Source: a virus. Taken from it: 38,720 bases of DNA. Both the position numbers and the translations under genes were made by a program. This document shows, one piece after another, positions 6,986 to 13,538 of this stretch (its first letter is position 1; every line of letters starts with the position of its first letter). The notes beneath the pieces were generated by a model. The model saw only the letters and a list, made by a program, of their open reading frames with translations, was not told where the DNA came from and ran no database searches. The stretch covers positions 1-38,720 of the IMG/VR virus record IMGVR_UViG_3300036791_000572; one strand, 5' to 3'.

Positions 6986-7699
6986 TCAGACGCTGTGACG
7001 CTGCTTCTGCTCGTCTTCGTGGCCGTGCTCGCGGCGCTCGCCTACGCGATGATGCGCCGCTAGATGATGCGTCCGGTGCGCCATCGACGGTAGGCGGATC
7101 GGCGCATCGAAGATGTCGGCGGCCCAGAGCGCCGCGAGCGTGACCAGCACGACGACGACGAGCCCGAGCCAGGCGTCGAGCCATTCGCGGCGGAAGAGGC
7201 GCAGGCCGCCGGTGCCGCCGGTGCGGAGCTTCCGGTCGTGCACGGCCCGCTCGATCGTCGCGGTCGAGCAGCGCGCGTAGTCGGCGGCCTCCGCCTTCGT
7301 CAACCAGGCGGCGTCCGGGTCGTGGTGCGGCTGGATGGCCCGCGCCGCGCCGTCGGCCCGCAGGCGCAGCAGCTCGCCGGGCGGCGCCGCGTGCACGACG
7401 TACAGCTCGCCGCCGTTCACGACCCGGGCGGAGTACGCCGTGTCGACGTGCCGCCCGTCCCGGGTCAGCCATTGCGACGTCCCGCTCACCGCGCCGGTCG
7501 TCGCGAGCTGCTCGACGATCGCCGGCCGCTCGGGCTCCGGTCGCGTCGTGGTCTCCCAGGCCGACACGCCGATCAGGTCGCGAGGCCGCCACCCGAGCAT
7601 CAGCGCGACGTCGTCGCTCACCGCGACGTACCGCTGAGCGTGGTCGCAGACGACGACCCAGCGGCCCAGCAGCCGGGACGGCATCGCGCTGGTGGTCAC
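6986..7699 (-). CDS. PAS-sensor / helix-turn-helix protein with C-terminal membrane segment
   Basis: On the minus strand, against all its neighbours. With GTG 7699 as start there are 237 residues; ATG 7684 (Met6) is an alternative, since GGGGGGAGG lies directly against the GTG. Residues 12-105 read as a PAS domain: VVVCDHAQRYVAVSDDVALMLG, then W-R-P-R-D-L-I-G, then WLTRDGRHVDTAYS and GGELYVVHAAP. Residues 131-177 are an Xis/MerR-type winged helix-turn-helix (AWLTKAEAADYARCSTATIE, then LRLFRREWLDAWL). Residues 177-196 are hydrophobic enough to cross a membrane, followed by a His/Arg/Glu-rich tail of 40 residues. Its position beside the integrase block suggests a lysogeny regulator that senses a ligand, redox state or light; this is inference. 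No other repressor gene is obvious in the window. Confidence 0.75.
   Translation of the reverse strand: MTTSAMPSRLLGRWVVVCDHAQRYVAVSDDVALMLGWRPRDLIGVSAWETTTRPEPERPAIVEQLATTGAVSGTSQWLTRDGRHVDTAYSARVVNGGELYVVHAAPPGELLRLRADGAARAIQPHHDPDAAWLTKAEAADYARCSTATIERAVHDRKLRTGGTGGLRLFRREWLDAWLGLVVVVLVTLAALWAADIFDAPIRLPSMAHRTHHLAAHHRVGERREHGHEDEQKQRHSV
6995..7063 (+). CDS. Possible 22-residue membrane peptide
   Basis: A very short frame from GTG encodes one hydrophobic segment (TLLLLVFVAVLAALAYAMM) and ends RR. It follows the holin-like gene and could be a second lysis peptide. It lies entirely antisense to the 3' end of the PAS regulator, and there is no clear ribosome site, so it may be only a by-product of that gene. 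Confidence 0.25.
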   Translation: MTLLLLVFVAVLAALAYAMMRR

Positions 7700-7931
7700 C
7701 TCCCCCCGGAGTCGGTCAGGAAGCGCCAGAACCTACCATCCGGCCGCGCCCGTTCACGCCCCGGTCAACACGAATGCCGCAAAGAGCGGGAACTTCTCGC
7801 GGGCCCGTCACCGCGCCGCACCGTCCCGCACGACCCGACACCGCTACCGCAGGGCCCCGCAATTCGCCTCACCGCCCGTCAGGGCCCGTCATGCGCGACG
7901 ACACCGGCCGCGCTAGCGTGCGCCCTTCCTC
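7700..7931. other. Divergent intergenic region
   Basis: A 232-base gap between the minus-strand PAS regulator and the plus-strand HNH gene. It must hold the start signals of both. On the plus strand TAGCGT (7914-7919) fits TANNNT and is 12 bases before ATG 7932, compatible with a nearly leaderless transcript, but no good -35 is seen. No gene is supported inside. Confidence 0.5.
7730..7768 (-). promoter_or_regulatory. Possible promoter of the PAS regulator
   Basis: Read on the minus strand, TAGGTT (7735-7730) fits the TANNNT -10 pattern and lies about 30-45 bases before the gene. A TTGACC hexamer at 7768-7763 is 27 bases upstream of it, too far for a standard pair; a weaker GTGAAC lies at 16 bases. 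Promoter call is tentative. Confidence 0.3.
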
Positions 7932-8408
7932 ATGGCGAGCGACTCCACCAGCGCCGGCGGATCCGTGTTCGCATCCGTCGAGGCCTTCTACGACGACGAC
8001 GACCGCCGCCGATCGCCGGAGCGGCTGTGCCTTTGTGGCTGCGGCGGCACAACGCCACCGGCTACACGTACGCGGCTCAGTCTCGGCACCACGAAAGGCG
8101 AGCCGATTCGGTACCTGCAGGGCCACGGTCGACGTGCGACAGCTGGGCCACCGTTCCGCGTCGAGGGCAAGGGGTGCTGGATCTGGCAGCGCTGGGTGGC
8201 GAAGACCGGCTACGGAGAGCTACTCGACGGCGGCATTAAGCAGGGCGCACACGTCGTCTACTTCAAGCGGGCCGGAGGCCTCATTCCGAAGGGTTACGTG
8301 CTCCATCACCGTTGCGGCAACAAGCTCTGCGTCAATCCCGCACACCTAGAGCCGCTTAGCCGTCGCGATCACGTCAGACGGCACGTCGGCCTGGAGGCGA
8401 CGCTGTGA
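7932..8408 (+). CDS. HNH homing-type endonuclease
   Basis: The 158-residue protein carries a C-terminal HNH_3-type nuclease: GKGCWIWQRW, GYVLHHRCGNKLCVNPAHLEP and SRRDHVRRH, with paired Cys and the His-His/Asn/His core. A Cys-rich LCLCGCGG motif near residues 33-40 may be an extra zinc knuckle. Third-position GC is visibly lower than in its neighbours and the start ATG has no overlap with another gene, both typical of a free-standing homing gene acquired later. It lies between the regulator and the xis/int genes. Such enzymes promote their own spread; a role for the phage itself is unproved. Confidence 0.8.
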   Translation: MASDSTSAGGSVFASVEAFYDDDDRRRSPERLCLCGCGGTTPPATRTRLSLGTTKGEPIRYLQGHGRRATAGPPFRVEGKGCWIWQRWVAKTGYGELLDGGIKQGAHVVYFKRAGGLIPKGYVLHHRCGNKLCVNPAHLEPLSRRDHVRRHVGLEATL

Positions 8409-8647
8409 GCGACCCGGCGCCCTTGAGCCGGGTCGGCCTGCTCGCCGACGACCTCGACGCCGTCGACGCCCGGATCGCCGGCATCCGTCGCGACGTCGCC
8501 GACTGCCGCTACCGCGCCGGCGAGCTGCGCGGCCGCGGCACCCAGCTCGTCGCGCTCGACCTCGGCCGCGTGCTGATCGCGCTCGGCGCCGCCGACCTCG
8601 CGCTCGACCGGGCCCGCCGGCACACCCGGCTCGAAGAGGCGTCGTGA
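8405..8647 (+). CDS. Small helical unknown protein before xis
   Basis: An 80-residue, mostly helical product (VGLLADDLDAVDARIAGIRR, then DLGRVLIALGAADLALDRAR) with heptad-like spacing, possibly a coiled coil. GTG overlaps the HNH stop, and its own stop overlaps the GTG of the Xis-like gene, so it belongs to the integration operon. No family recognised. Confidence 0.6.
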   Translation: MSDPAPLSRVGLLADDLDAVDARIAGIRRDVADCRYRAGELRGRGTQLVALDLGRVLIALGAADLALDRARRHTRLEEAS

Positions 8648-8871
8648 CGGGCCCGCCCGAGTTCCTGACCGTCGCCGAGGTCGCCGCGCTCTGGCGCGTG
8701 TCGCCGCGCACCGTCCGCCGCATGGTCGGCGACGGCACCCTCCCCTTCATCCAGCTCGGGCCGCGCACGACCCGGATCCGCCGCGACGTCGCCGAGGCCG
8801 CGATGCACGGCGACGCGCCGCGAGCTACGATGGCCGCTGTCCATTATCTAGACAGAAGGAGTCACCCGTGA
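8644..8871 (+). CDS. Excisionase-like helix-turn-helix protein (Xis/RDF candidate)
   Basis: A 75-residue protein of the MerR/excisionase HTH_17 type: EFLTVAEVAALWRVSPRTVRR, then VGDGTLPFIQLGPRTTRIRR forming the wing. Proteins of this size beside an integrase usually act as the recombination directionality factor that turns integration into excision. The stop overlaps the integrase GTG. The HTH resembles the one in the PAS regulator 1 kb upstream. Whether it controls direction of recombination or transcription cannot be told from sequence. Confidence 0.75.
   Translation: MTGPPEFLTVAEVAALWRVSPRTVRRMVGDGTLPFIQLGPRTTRIRRDVAEAAMHGDAPRATMAAVHYLDRRSHP
8837..8855 (+). promoter_or_regulatory. Inverted repeat upstream of integrase
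   Basis: CTGTC (8837-8841) and GACAG (8851-8855) flank the AT-rich nonamer CATTATCTA in otherwise very GC-rich DNA, just before the integrase ribosome site AAGGAG. It could bind Xis or Int, or be part of an att site or promoter. The xis coding region continues through it. Confidence 0.35.
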
Positions 8872-10097
8872 CCACCAGCACGGAACCCGTTCTGCTCGAC
8901 GGCGTCGAACGCTACGGCGCCGGCTACCGAGTCAGGATCCGCTTCCCGAAGCACCTCGTACCGTCCGGCCGCCACATCGAGACCGTGCGGACGAATCCCG
9001 CGCTCCGCACACCCGGCGGCGCGAACGCCCGCGCGCTCGCGCTCGTCGAGCTACGCGAGGCCGGCGTGTCGCCGATCGTCGCCGCCGCCCAGGGCCGCAC
9101 CCTCGCCGACGCGACCGGCGACTTCCTACGCCGCAAGAAGGTCTCCGGTCGCAACCGGCAGCTCCGCCGCCGCGGCGTCGAGTTCTGGGAGCGGTCGTGT
9201 CGGCCGTGGCTCGAAGGCGAGCACGCCTCGACGCCGCTGTCGCTGCTGCGCCGCGACCAGGTCGAGACCACGATCCTCGCGCGGGCGCTCCTGGCGCCGA
9301 CGTCGGCCCGGAACGAGCTGCAGGCGCTGAAGGCGACCCTGCGGCACGCCGCCGACCCGGCCGTCGACCCGTCGATCTTCACGATCGAGCCGATCGCGAC
9401 CTGCCCGCGCACCCGCCGCGCGCTCACCCTCGACGAGCTAGACCTGCTCGCCGCGTGCGCCCCGGACTACGCCCGCCGCCTCGTCTGGATCCTCGGCACC
9501 GCCGGCTTCCGTGTCGGCGAGCTGTTCACGCTGACCGACGACCGGCTCGACCTTCACAGTGAGGCGCCGGCGGCGGTCGTGACCGCCGAGCTGGCGAAGG
9601 AGCGGCTGCCGAAGCGCGTAGCGTTCGACACCGACCAGGTGCAGGTCGTGCGCGAGCAGCTGATGGCACGCGCCCCGGGCACCCGGCTCGTCTTCGCGAC
9701 GAAGACCGGCAAGGCGTGGACGTACCGCCAATTCCACAAGCTCGTCTGGAAGAAGACGACGCACCGGGCCGCGCAGATCTGGCGGCACGACCGCGGGCTC
9801 GACGAGCACGCCGCGACACCGTTCGACGACCTGAAGCCGCACGACCTCCGCTCAACCGCAGCGACGCTGATGCGCGAGGCCGGGTTCACGCGGGAGGAGG
9901 CGGCCGACCGGCTCGGGCACGTCGACTCGGGCGAGCTGCTCGACCGCGTCTACGACCAGGGCGACCGCGGCCAGCGTGCCGCCCGCGCGATCGCGGCGAA
10001 GACGCCGGCCGGGCTCCGTGCCGCTCTAGCCGAGCGGGCGGCGCCGTCCACCAGGCCGACGACCGCCGCGCTCGGCGCACCGGAGGCTACCGCGTGA
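8868..10097 (+). CDS. int: Tyrosine integrase
   Basis: A 409-residue tyrosine recombinase. The N-terminal part holds an arm-binding-like segment and a core-binding helical domain (about 85-170). The catalytic domain shows Arg215 in GFRVGEL, the beta-hairpin Lys in AKERLPK, His325 and Arg328 in HDLRSTAA, His351 in LGHVD and the nucleophile Tyr362 in RVYDQGD. It joins phage attP to bacterial attB. GTG start has AAGGAG at ideal spacing. It is complete and should be active. Length is normal for actinophage integrases. The preceding Xis-like gene and the following early operon overlap it by 4 bases each. Confidence 0.92.
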   Translation: MTTSTEPVLLDGVERYGAGYRVRIRFPKHLVPSGRHIETVRTNPALRTPGGANARALALVELREAGVSPIVAAAQGRTLADATGDFLRRKKVSGRNRQLRRRGVEFWERSCRPWLEGEHASTPLSLLRRDQVETTILARALLAPTSARNELQALKATLRHAADPAVDPSIFTIEPIATCPRTRRALTLDELDLLAACAPDYARRLVWILGTAGFRVGELFTLTDDRLDLHSEAPAAVVTAELAKERLPKRVAFDTDQVQVVREQLMARAPGTRLVFATKTGKAWTYRQFHKLVWKKTTHRAAQIWRHDRGLDEHAATPFDDLKPHDLRSTAATLMREAGFTREEAADRLGHVDSGELLDRVYDQGDRGQRAARAIAAKTPAGLRAALAERAAPSTRPTTAALGAPEATA

Positions 10098-10282
10098 GCG
10101 CGCCCGACCTCGCCGTCAGCCGCGAGCGGATCGACTGGCTCCGAGCTGCGCTGGAGCACCTCGCCTCGCCGAACCGGAGCGCGCGGCCGACCGCCCGCGA
10201 CGCGCTCGACATGGTCGCCTTCGCCCGCGCCACGCTCGAATTCGACGCCGACCGCTACGGCGAGAAGGAGGCCGACGAGTGA
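10094..10282 (+). CDS. Small unknown early protein
   Basis: A 62-residue helical product (VSRERIDWLRAALEHL, then ARDALDMVAFARATLEFDADR) starting with GTG inside the integrase stop. No recognised motif. It opens the chain of overlapping small genes that follow the integrase. Confidence 0.6.
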   Translation: MSAPDLAVSRERIDWLRAALEHLASPNRSARPTARDALDMVAFARATLEFDADRYGEKEADE

Positions 10283-10680
10283 GCGGGCTCCGCGACACCG
10301 CCCCGCCCTTCTACTGGCGGCGCGTCTACACCGGCGCGACCGACATGGACGAGGTCACGACGTTCCACCGCGACCCCGACGGCACGCTCCGCATCGTGAT
10401 GGGCGTGCCGCGCGCATACGCGCCGCCCGTCGACGACGAGGCGGTCGTGACCGACATCGCGGCCATCGGGCTCGTCATCTACGGGCGCGCCGTCGACGTC
10501 GACGACGACCCGCACGACCACGACCACATCGCCCGGATGCGCCGCGTCGGGCAGGTCTTCTCGGAGTGCTTCTCGGTGCAGTGCCCGGACGGCGAGACCG
10601 GCACCCATCCGCTCGCCGCGGTCACAGAGATCTCCTGGGACGAGTTCGACCTGGCACGCCGCCGCGGTTGGTCGTCGTGA
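10279..10680 (+). CDS. Unknown early protein, 133 residues
   Basis: GTG start overlaps the previous stop. The protein seems to be a single alpha/beta domain, with FYWRRVYTGATDMDEVTTF at the N-terminus, a central VTDIAAIGLVIYGRAVDVDDD, then a His/Asp-rich patch (DDDPHDHDHIARM) that could bind a metal. A region with TGTHPLAAVTEISWDEFDLA closes it. No family recognised. Coupled by overlap on both sides. Confidence 0.65.
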   Translation: MSGLRDTAPPFYWRRVYTGATDMDEVTTFHRDPDGTLRIVMGVPRAYAPPVDDEAVVTDIAAIGLVIYGRAVDVDDDPHDHDHIARMRRVGQVFSECFSVQCPDGETGTHPLAAVTEISWDEFDLARRRGWSS

Positions 10681-10976
10681 CCGACCCGCGCTTCGCCGAG
10701 CCCGTCACCGGCAACGAGGTCGCCGGGCTCGCGGTCGCGTTCAAGGCGCTGGTCGTGCGCGCCGGCGGTCGCGTCGAGATCACCGAGGCCGAGCTGCTGC
10801 ACGCGCGCACACTGCTCGCCCGCGTCGAGGCCGACCCCGAGCGGATGGTCGTCGAGGTCGTCGACGGCGACCCGCCCGACGTGCCGCGGTTCGCGGCCGA
10901 GCCCGAAGCGCGCGACCCGCGCGACGCCGACGAGCCCTACCACGGCCTCGGCGAGATCGACGGAGGCGGCGAATGA
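10677..10976 (+). CDS. Small unknown early protein
   Basis: A 99-residue product beginning with GTG in the previous stop. The N-terminal half is helical (EVAGLAVAFKALVVRAGG, then ITEAELLHARTLLARVEADP), and the end is acidic and Pro-rich. No domain recognised. Confidence 0.6.
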   Translation: MTDPRFAEPVTGNEVAGLAVAFKALVVRAGGRVEITEAELLHARTLLARVEADPERMVVEVVDGDPPDVPRFAAEPEARDPRDADEPYHGLGEIDGGGE

Positions 10977-11356
10977 GCCCGCGCGTACCCGGCACCCGGA
11001 TCTCCGCCGGCGCCGGCACCCTGCGCCCCGTCGCGGTGCCCGCACCGACCAAGTCGCTCCCCGGCCAGCATCGCGCGTACCTGACCGCGACCGGGTGCTC
11101 CGTCATCGTCGCCCTAGAGCCGGCGAAGGCCGCGCCCGCCGGCATGTGGCTGCCCGAGGGCGCCCGCGACCTCTGGCACCTGTCGATCGCGCACCGGACG
11201 CGCTACCCGACCTGGGACGAGATCGCCGACGTCCGCTACGAGCTGGTGCCCGACGACGTGACGATGGCGATGCTGCTCCCGCCCCGCGGCGAGTACGTCA
11301 ACGCCCATGAGCGCTGCTTCCACCTCTGGCAGATCGACGACCGGCGGGCCCCGTGA
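10973..11356 (+). CDS. Unknown early protein resembling DUF7694-type phage proteins
   Basis: The 127-residue product contains WHLSIAHRTRYPTWDEIADV, then YELVPDDVTMAMLLPP and YVNAHERCFHLWQI. This run of motifs recurs in small actinophage early proteins of unknown function (I believe DUF7694; from memory, not searched). ATG overlaps the previous stop. The function is unknown. Confidence 0.65.
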   Translation: MSPRVPGTRISAGAGTLRPVAVPAPTKSLPGQHRAYLTATGCSVIVALEPAKAAPAGMWLPEGARDLWHLSIAHRTRYPTWDEIADVRYELVPDDVTMAMLLPPRGEYVNAHERCFHLWQIDDRRAP

Positions 11357-11535
11357 CCCGCCGCGCCCGCTACGAGGTGATCGTGTCGCGGCGCACGTCG
11401 CGCTTCACCGCCTACACGATCTACGACCACAAGAAGGGCCGCGTGCTCGCCGACCAGTCGACGCGCGACCGCCCGACCGCCGAGCGCACCGCCCGCGAGC
11501 TGAACGCCGCCCTCGATGAGGAGCCCCGTGGCTGA
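11353..11535 (+). CDS. Small basic unknown protein
   Basis: A 60-residue basic product (RYEVIVSRRTSRFTAYTIYD, then KKGRVLADQSTRDRPTAERT) starting with GTG at the previous stop. Strand-strand-helix layout with a final helix TARELNAALDEE could be a small nucleic-acid-binding or DUF fold; not recognised. Confidence 0.55.
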   Translation: MTRRARYEVIVSRRTSRFTAYTIYDHKKGRVLADQSTRDRPTAERTARELNAALDEEPRG

Positions 11536-11725
11536 TCGCGAGTTCAAGGTCACGGTCACCTTCACCGGCACCGCCGAGGTGATCGTCACGCTCTGGGACG
11601 ACGACGACGACGAAGACGCCGTCGGGCCCGACGCGGTCGAGATGGTCGAGAACGGTCTCACCTTCGCCGACGGCGACCTGAGCGGGATCGAGGCTGACGT
11701 GAGCGCCGTCGAGGAGCGCCCGTGA
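11528..11725 (+). CDS. Small acidic unknown protein
   Basis: Start set at GTG 11528 (M-A-D-R-E-F-K-V) because GAGGAG lies at the right distance; ATG 11516 in the same frame is the alternative. The 65-residue product has two beta strands (FKVTVTFTGTAEVIVTLWDD) and an acidic run. Overlaps the end of the preceding gene and the start of the next. No function recognised. Confidence 0.5.
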   Translation: MADREFKVTVTFTGTAEVIVTLWDDDDDEDAVGPDAVEMVENGLTFADGDLSGIEADVSAVEERP

Positions 11726-11916
11726 CCGACACGCTCCGCACCGTCTGGCGCATCACCGCGATCGAGCGCGGCGACCTCGGCCGGCCGATGCGCGGGCTCG
11801 ACGTGCAGCTCGTCGTCGACACGACGGCCGACGTCGTCGTCGACCTGATCGAGCACGCGGCGAGCCGCGCCGGCGTCGTGCTGGAGCGCGTCGAGCCCGA
11901 GGAGCCGACCGCGTGA
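11722..11916 (+). CDS. Small unknown early protein
   Basis: A 64-residue product starting with GTG in the previous stop: TLRTVWRITAIERGDLGRPM, then GLDVQLVVDTTADVVVDLIE. A beta-beta-helix layout is likely. No family recognised. Overlaps on both sides indicate cotranscription. Confidence 0.55.
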   Translation: MTDTLRTVWRITAIERGDLGRPMRGLDVQLVVDTTADVVVDLIEHAASRAGVVLERVEPEEPTA

Positions 11917-12503
11917 CCGACCCGCGGATCAGCGTCGGGCGGATCAGCGTCCGCGACGCCGGCGACCTCGCACGCAGTCTCGCGTTCAAGGGCGTCGAGG
12001 GCACCGACCTCCGCGCCGCGCTGCTGGGGATCGTCGACGCCGCCTACGGGCTCCGCGAGGCGCATGAGGCCGAGTGCGGGTGCACCCGGCCCGGCGACCC
12101 GGCCGCCTGCGTCTGGCCGCCCGAGGACGGCCGCCTGCTCGCCCGCTTCGACTTCGGCGACGACGACGACGGCCCTGGGTCTATTCCGGGTCTACCCGCC
12201 GGGCCGCTCGGGCCGCAACCCGTGGAGCCATGCGGGTTTGAGGGGATGGGCGGTACTGGGCTCGAACCCGTGCCCCCCAATTCGGACATAGGCGCCGGTA
12301 GCGGCACCGAAGGGCCCGAAAAGGCCATAGGTGCAGGGGATTCCGAGGATCCCGAGCGACCGTTAGCGGTCTCGACGGGGCCCGACCGGACACCCGGAAT
12401 CGGGGCCTCTGGGTCTAATCCGGGTCTAGTTCGGTGCCCGACCGGGCTCGCGTGCACCGGCTGCCGCTACTGCGAGCCGCTCTGGGAGGCGGTCGGCCGG
12501 TGA
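11913..12503 (+). CDS. Unknown protein interrupted by atypical low-complexity segment
   Basis: A 196-residue open frame in three parts. Residues 1-88 look like an ordinary phage protein (ISVRDAGDLARSLAFKGVEG, then AALLGIVDAAYGLREAHEAE). Residues about 89-172 are Gly/Pro/Ser-rich without structure, and their codons lose the strong third-position GC of the neighbours; this part coincides with the att-like element at 12177-12428. The last 24 residues are Cys-rich (RCPTGLACTGCRYCEPLW) and may bind zinc. The stop overlaps the start of the methylase. The middle part is perhaps coding only by necessity. Confidence 0.55.
   Translation: MTDPRISVGRISVRDAGDLARSLAFKGVEGTDLRAALLGIVDAAYGLREAHEAECGCTRPGDPAACVWPPEDGRLLARFDFGDDDDGPGSIPGLPAGPLGPQPVEPCGFEGMGGTGLEPVPPNSDIGAGSGTEGPEKAIGAGDSEDPERPLAVSTGPDRTPGIGASGSNPGLVRCPTGLACTGCRYCEPLWEAVGR
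12177..12428 (+). other. Candidate attP: paired arm-like repeats flanking a tRNA 3'-half match
   Basis: GGGTCTA occurs as tandem pairs 11 bases apart at 12177/12188 and at 12411/12422, all in the same orientation; the two pairs are 234 bases apart. Between them, on the minus strand, 12271-12247 reads as the 3' part of a tRNA: T-stem and loop with GGTTCGAGCCC and an acceptor strand ACCGCCC followed by A. No matching 5' half was found, so it is not a full tRNA. Phages that insert into tRNA genes carry such 3' halves as the attP core, and arm-type integrase sites are short direct repeats. It is 2.1 kb from the integrase, which is unusual. Confidence 0.45.
12339..12401 (+). other. Nested inverted repeats in att-like element
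   Basis: GATTCCG (12339-12345) pairs with CGGAATC (12395-12401), and inside it GACCG (12358-12362) pairs with CGGTC (12367-12371) across TTAG. A structured RNA or protein-binding DNA is possible. Confidence 0.35.
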
Positions 12504-13123
12504 CGCGCTACCGGACGATCGTCGCCGACCCGCCCTGGCCGGTCGAGTGGCACCCGCCGGCCGCCGGCCGCGCCGGCGGGTCGTGGCCGGGCAGCCGCCG
12601 CACGAAGGGCGAGCGGCCGACGCGCGGGCTCCCGCTCGCCTACGAGACCGCCGGCCTCGAAGCGATCGCCGGGCTCGACGTCGCCGGCGTCGCCGACGAC
12701 GACGCGCTGCTGTTCCTGTGGGCGACCCGCGCCGTGTTCCGCGAGGGCGCCGCCGCCGCCGTCGCGCGGGCCTGGGGGTTCGAGCCGTGCGGCGAGATCA
12801 TCTGGGGGCTCCGCAACCCGGGGCTCGGCGCACGCGCGGCCGCGAACGACCACGAACCGATCCTGGTCGCGCGCCGCGGCCGCGCCCGCCTCGATGCGGC
12901 CGTCCCGCTCGGCGTCGTCTTCTGGCGTCAGGTGTACGGCTACGACGAGCAGGCCCGGGCGCCGTTCAAGGTGCACAGCGCGAAGCCGGACGGGCTGCAG
13001 GATCTCGTCGAGCAGGTCTCGCCCGGCCCGTACCTGGAGCTGTACGCGCGCCGGCAGCGGCTCGGCTGGGACACCTGGGGCGACGAGGCCCTGCCGCACG
13101 TCGAGCTGGGAGCGACGCCGTGA
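12500..13123 (+). CDS. MT-A70 family DNA N6-adenine methyltransferase
   Basis: A 207-residue protein starting with GTG inside the previous stop. The catalytic motif DPPW occupies residues 10-13 (TIVADPPWPVEWH), followed by the MT-A70 layout: ALLFLWATRAVFREGAAAAV, WGFEPCGEIIWGLRNPG, HEPILVARRG, and the C-terminal HSAKPDGLQDLVEQVSPGPYLELYAR segment that binds cofactor. It should methylate adenine in DNA using S-adenosylmethionine. No restriction partner is near, so it is an orphan methylase, probably protecting phage DNA or marking it for regulation. Shorter than many family members but with all core motifs. Confidence 0.88.
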   Translation: MTRYRTIVADPPWPVEWHPPAAGRAGGSWPGSRRTKGERPTRGLPLAYETAGLEAIAGLDVAGVADDDALLFLWATRAVFREGAAAAVARAWGFEPCGEIIWGLRNPGLGARAAANDHEPILVARRGRARLDAAVPLGVVFWRQVYGYDEQARAPFKVHSAKPDGLQDLVEQVSPGPYLELYARRQRLGWDTWGDEALPHVELGATP

Positions 13124-13353
13124 CCGCGACGCGCCGGCTGCCGAGCTGGCTCGCCGACGGGCCCGAGGTCTCGCTGCTCGCCTACCAGGTCGTCGAGACC
13201 GCGCTCGACGCGCCCGCGACGATCGACACCCGCGGCGTGACCCTGCTCGACGTCGTCGACCACCTCGCCGACGTGCTCGACGTCGACGAGGCCGACGTGC
13301 TCCGCGCGTTCGCCGAGCTGGAGCGCGCCGGCGTGCTGACGGTGTCGCGGTGA
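13120..13353 (+). CDS. Small unknown, winged-helix-like protein
   Basis: A 77-residue product from GTG at the methylase stop. The order of helices (LLAYQVVETALDAP, LLDVVDHLADVLDV, DEADVLRAFAELERAGVLTV) with a closing strand resembles a small winged helix. No family recognised; a DNA-binding role is only possible. Confidence 0.55.
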   Translation: MTATRRLPSWLADGPEVSLLAYQVVETALDAPATIDTRGVTLLDVVDHLADVLDVDEADVLRAFAELERAGVLTVSR

Positions 13354-13538
13354 CCGACGTCTTCGCCGACGTGCTCGACGACTTCGAGGAGCTGCGCGGC
13401 GCGCTCGACGAGCTGCCGGCGGTGCCGTCGATGCTGGGCCCGCGGGCGGTCGTCGCGGCGCTGCTCGTCGTCGCGGCCCGGCTCGACTGGATCGCCCGCG
13501 AGCTGCACGCCGCGACGAACCCGGAGGCGCCCGAGTGA
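13350..13538 (+). CDS. Small helical unknown protein
   Basis: A 62-residue acidic-to-hydrophobic product (FADVLDDFEELRGALDELPA, then AVVAALLVVAARLDWIAREL). The hydrophobic stretch could be a buried helix or a weak membrane segment. GTG start and stop both overlap neighbours. Confidence 0.5.
   Translation: MTDVFADVLDDFEELRGALDELPAVPSMLGPRAVVAALLVVAARLDWIARELHAATNPEAPE

Noticed and set aside
12247-12300. Complete tRNA gene on the minus strand
   Set aside because: T-arm and acceptor 3' strand are present but no matching D-arm, anticodon arm or 5' acceptor strand was found; better explained as an att core.
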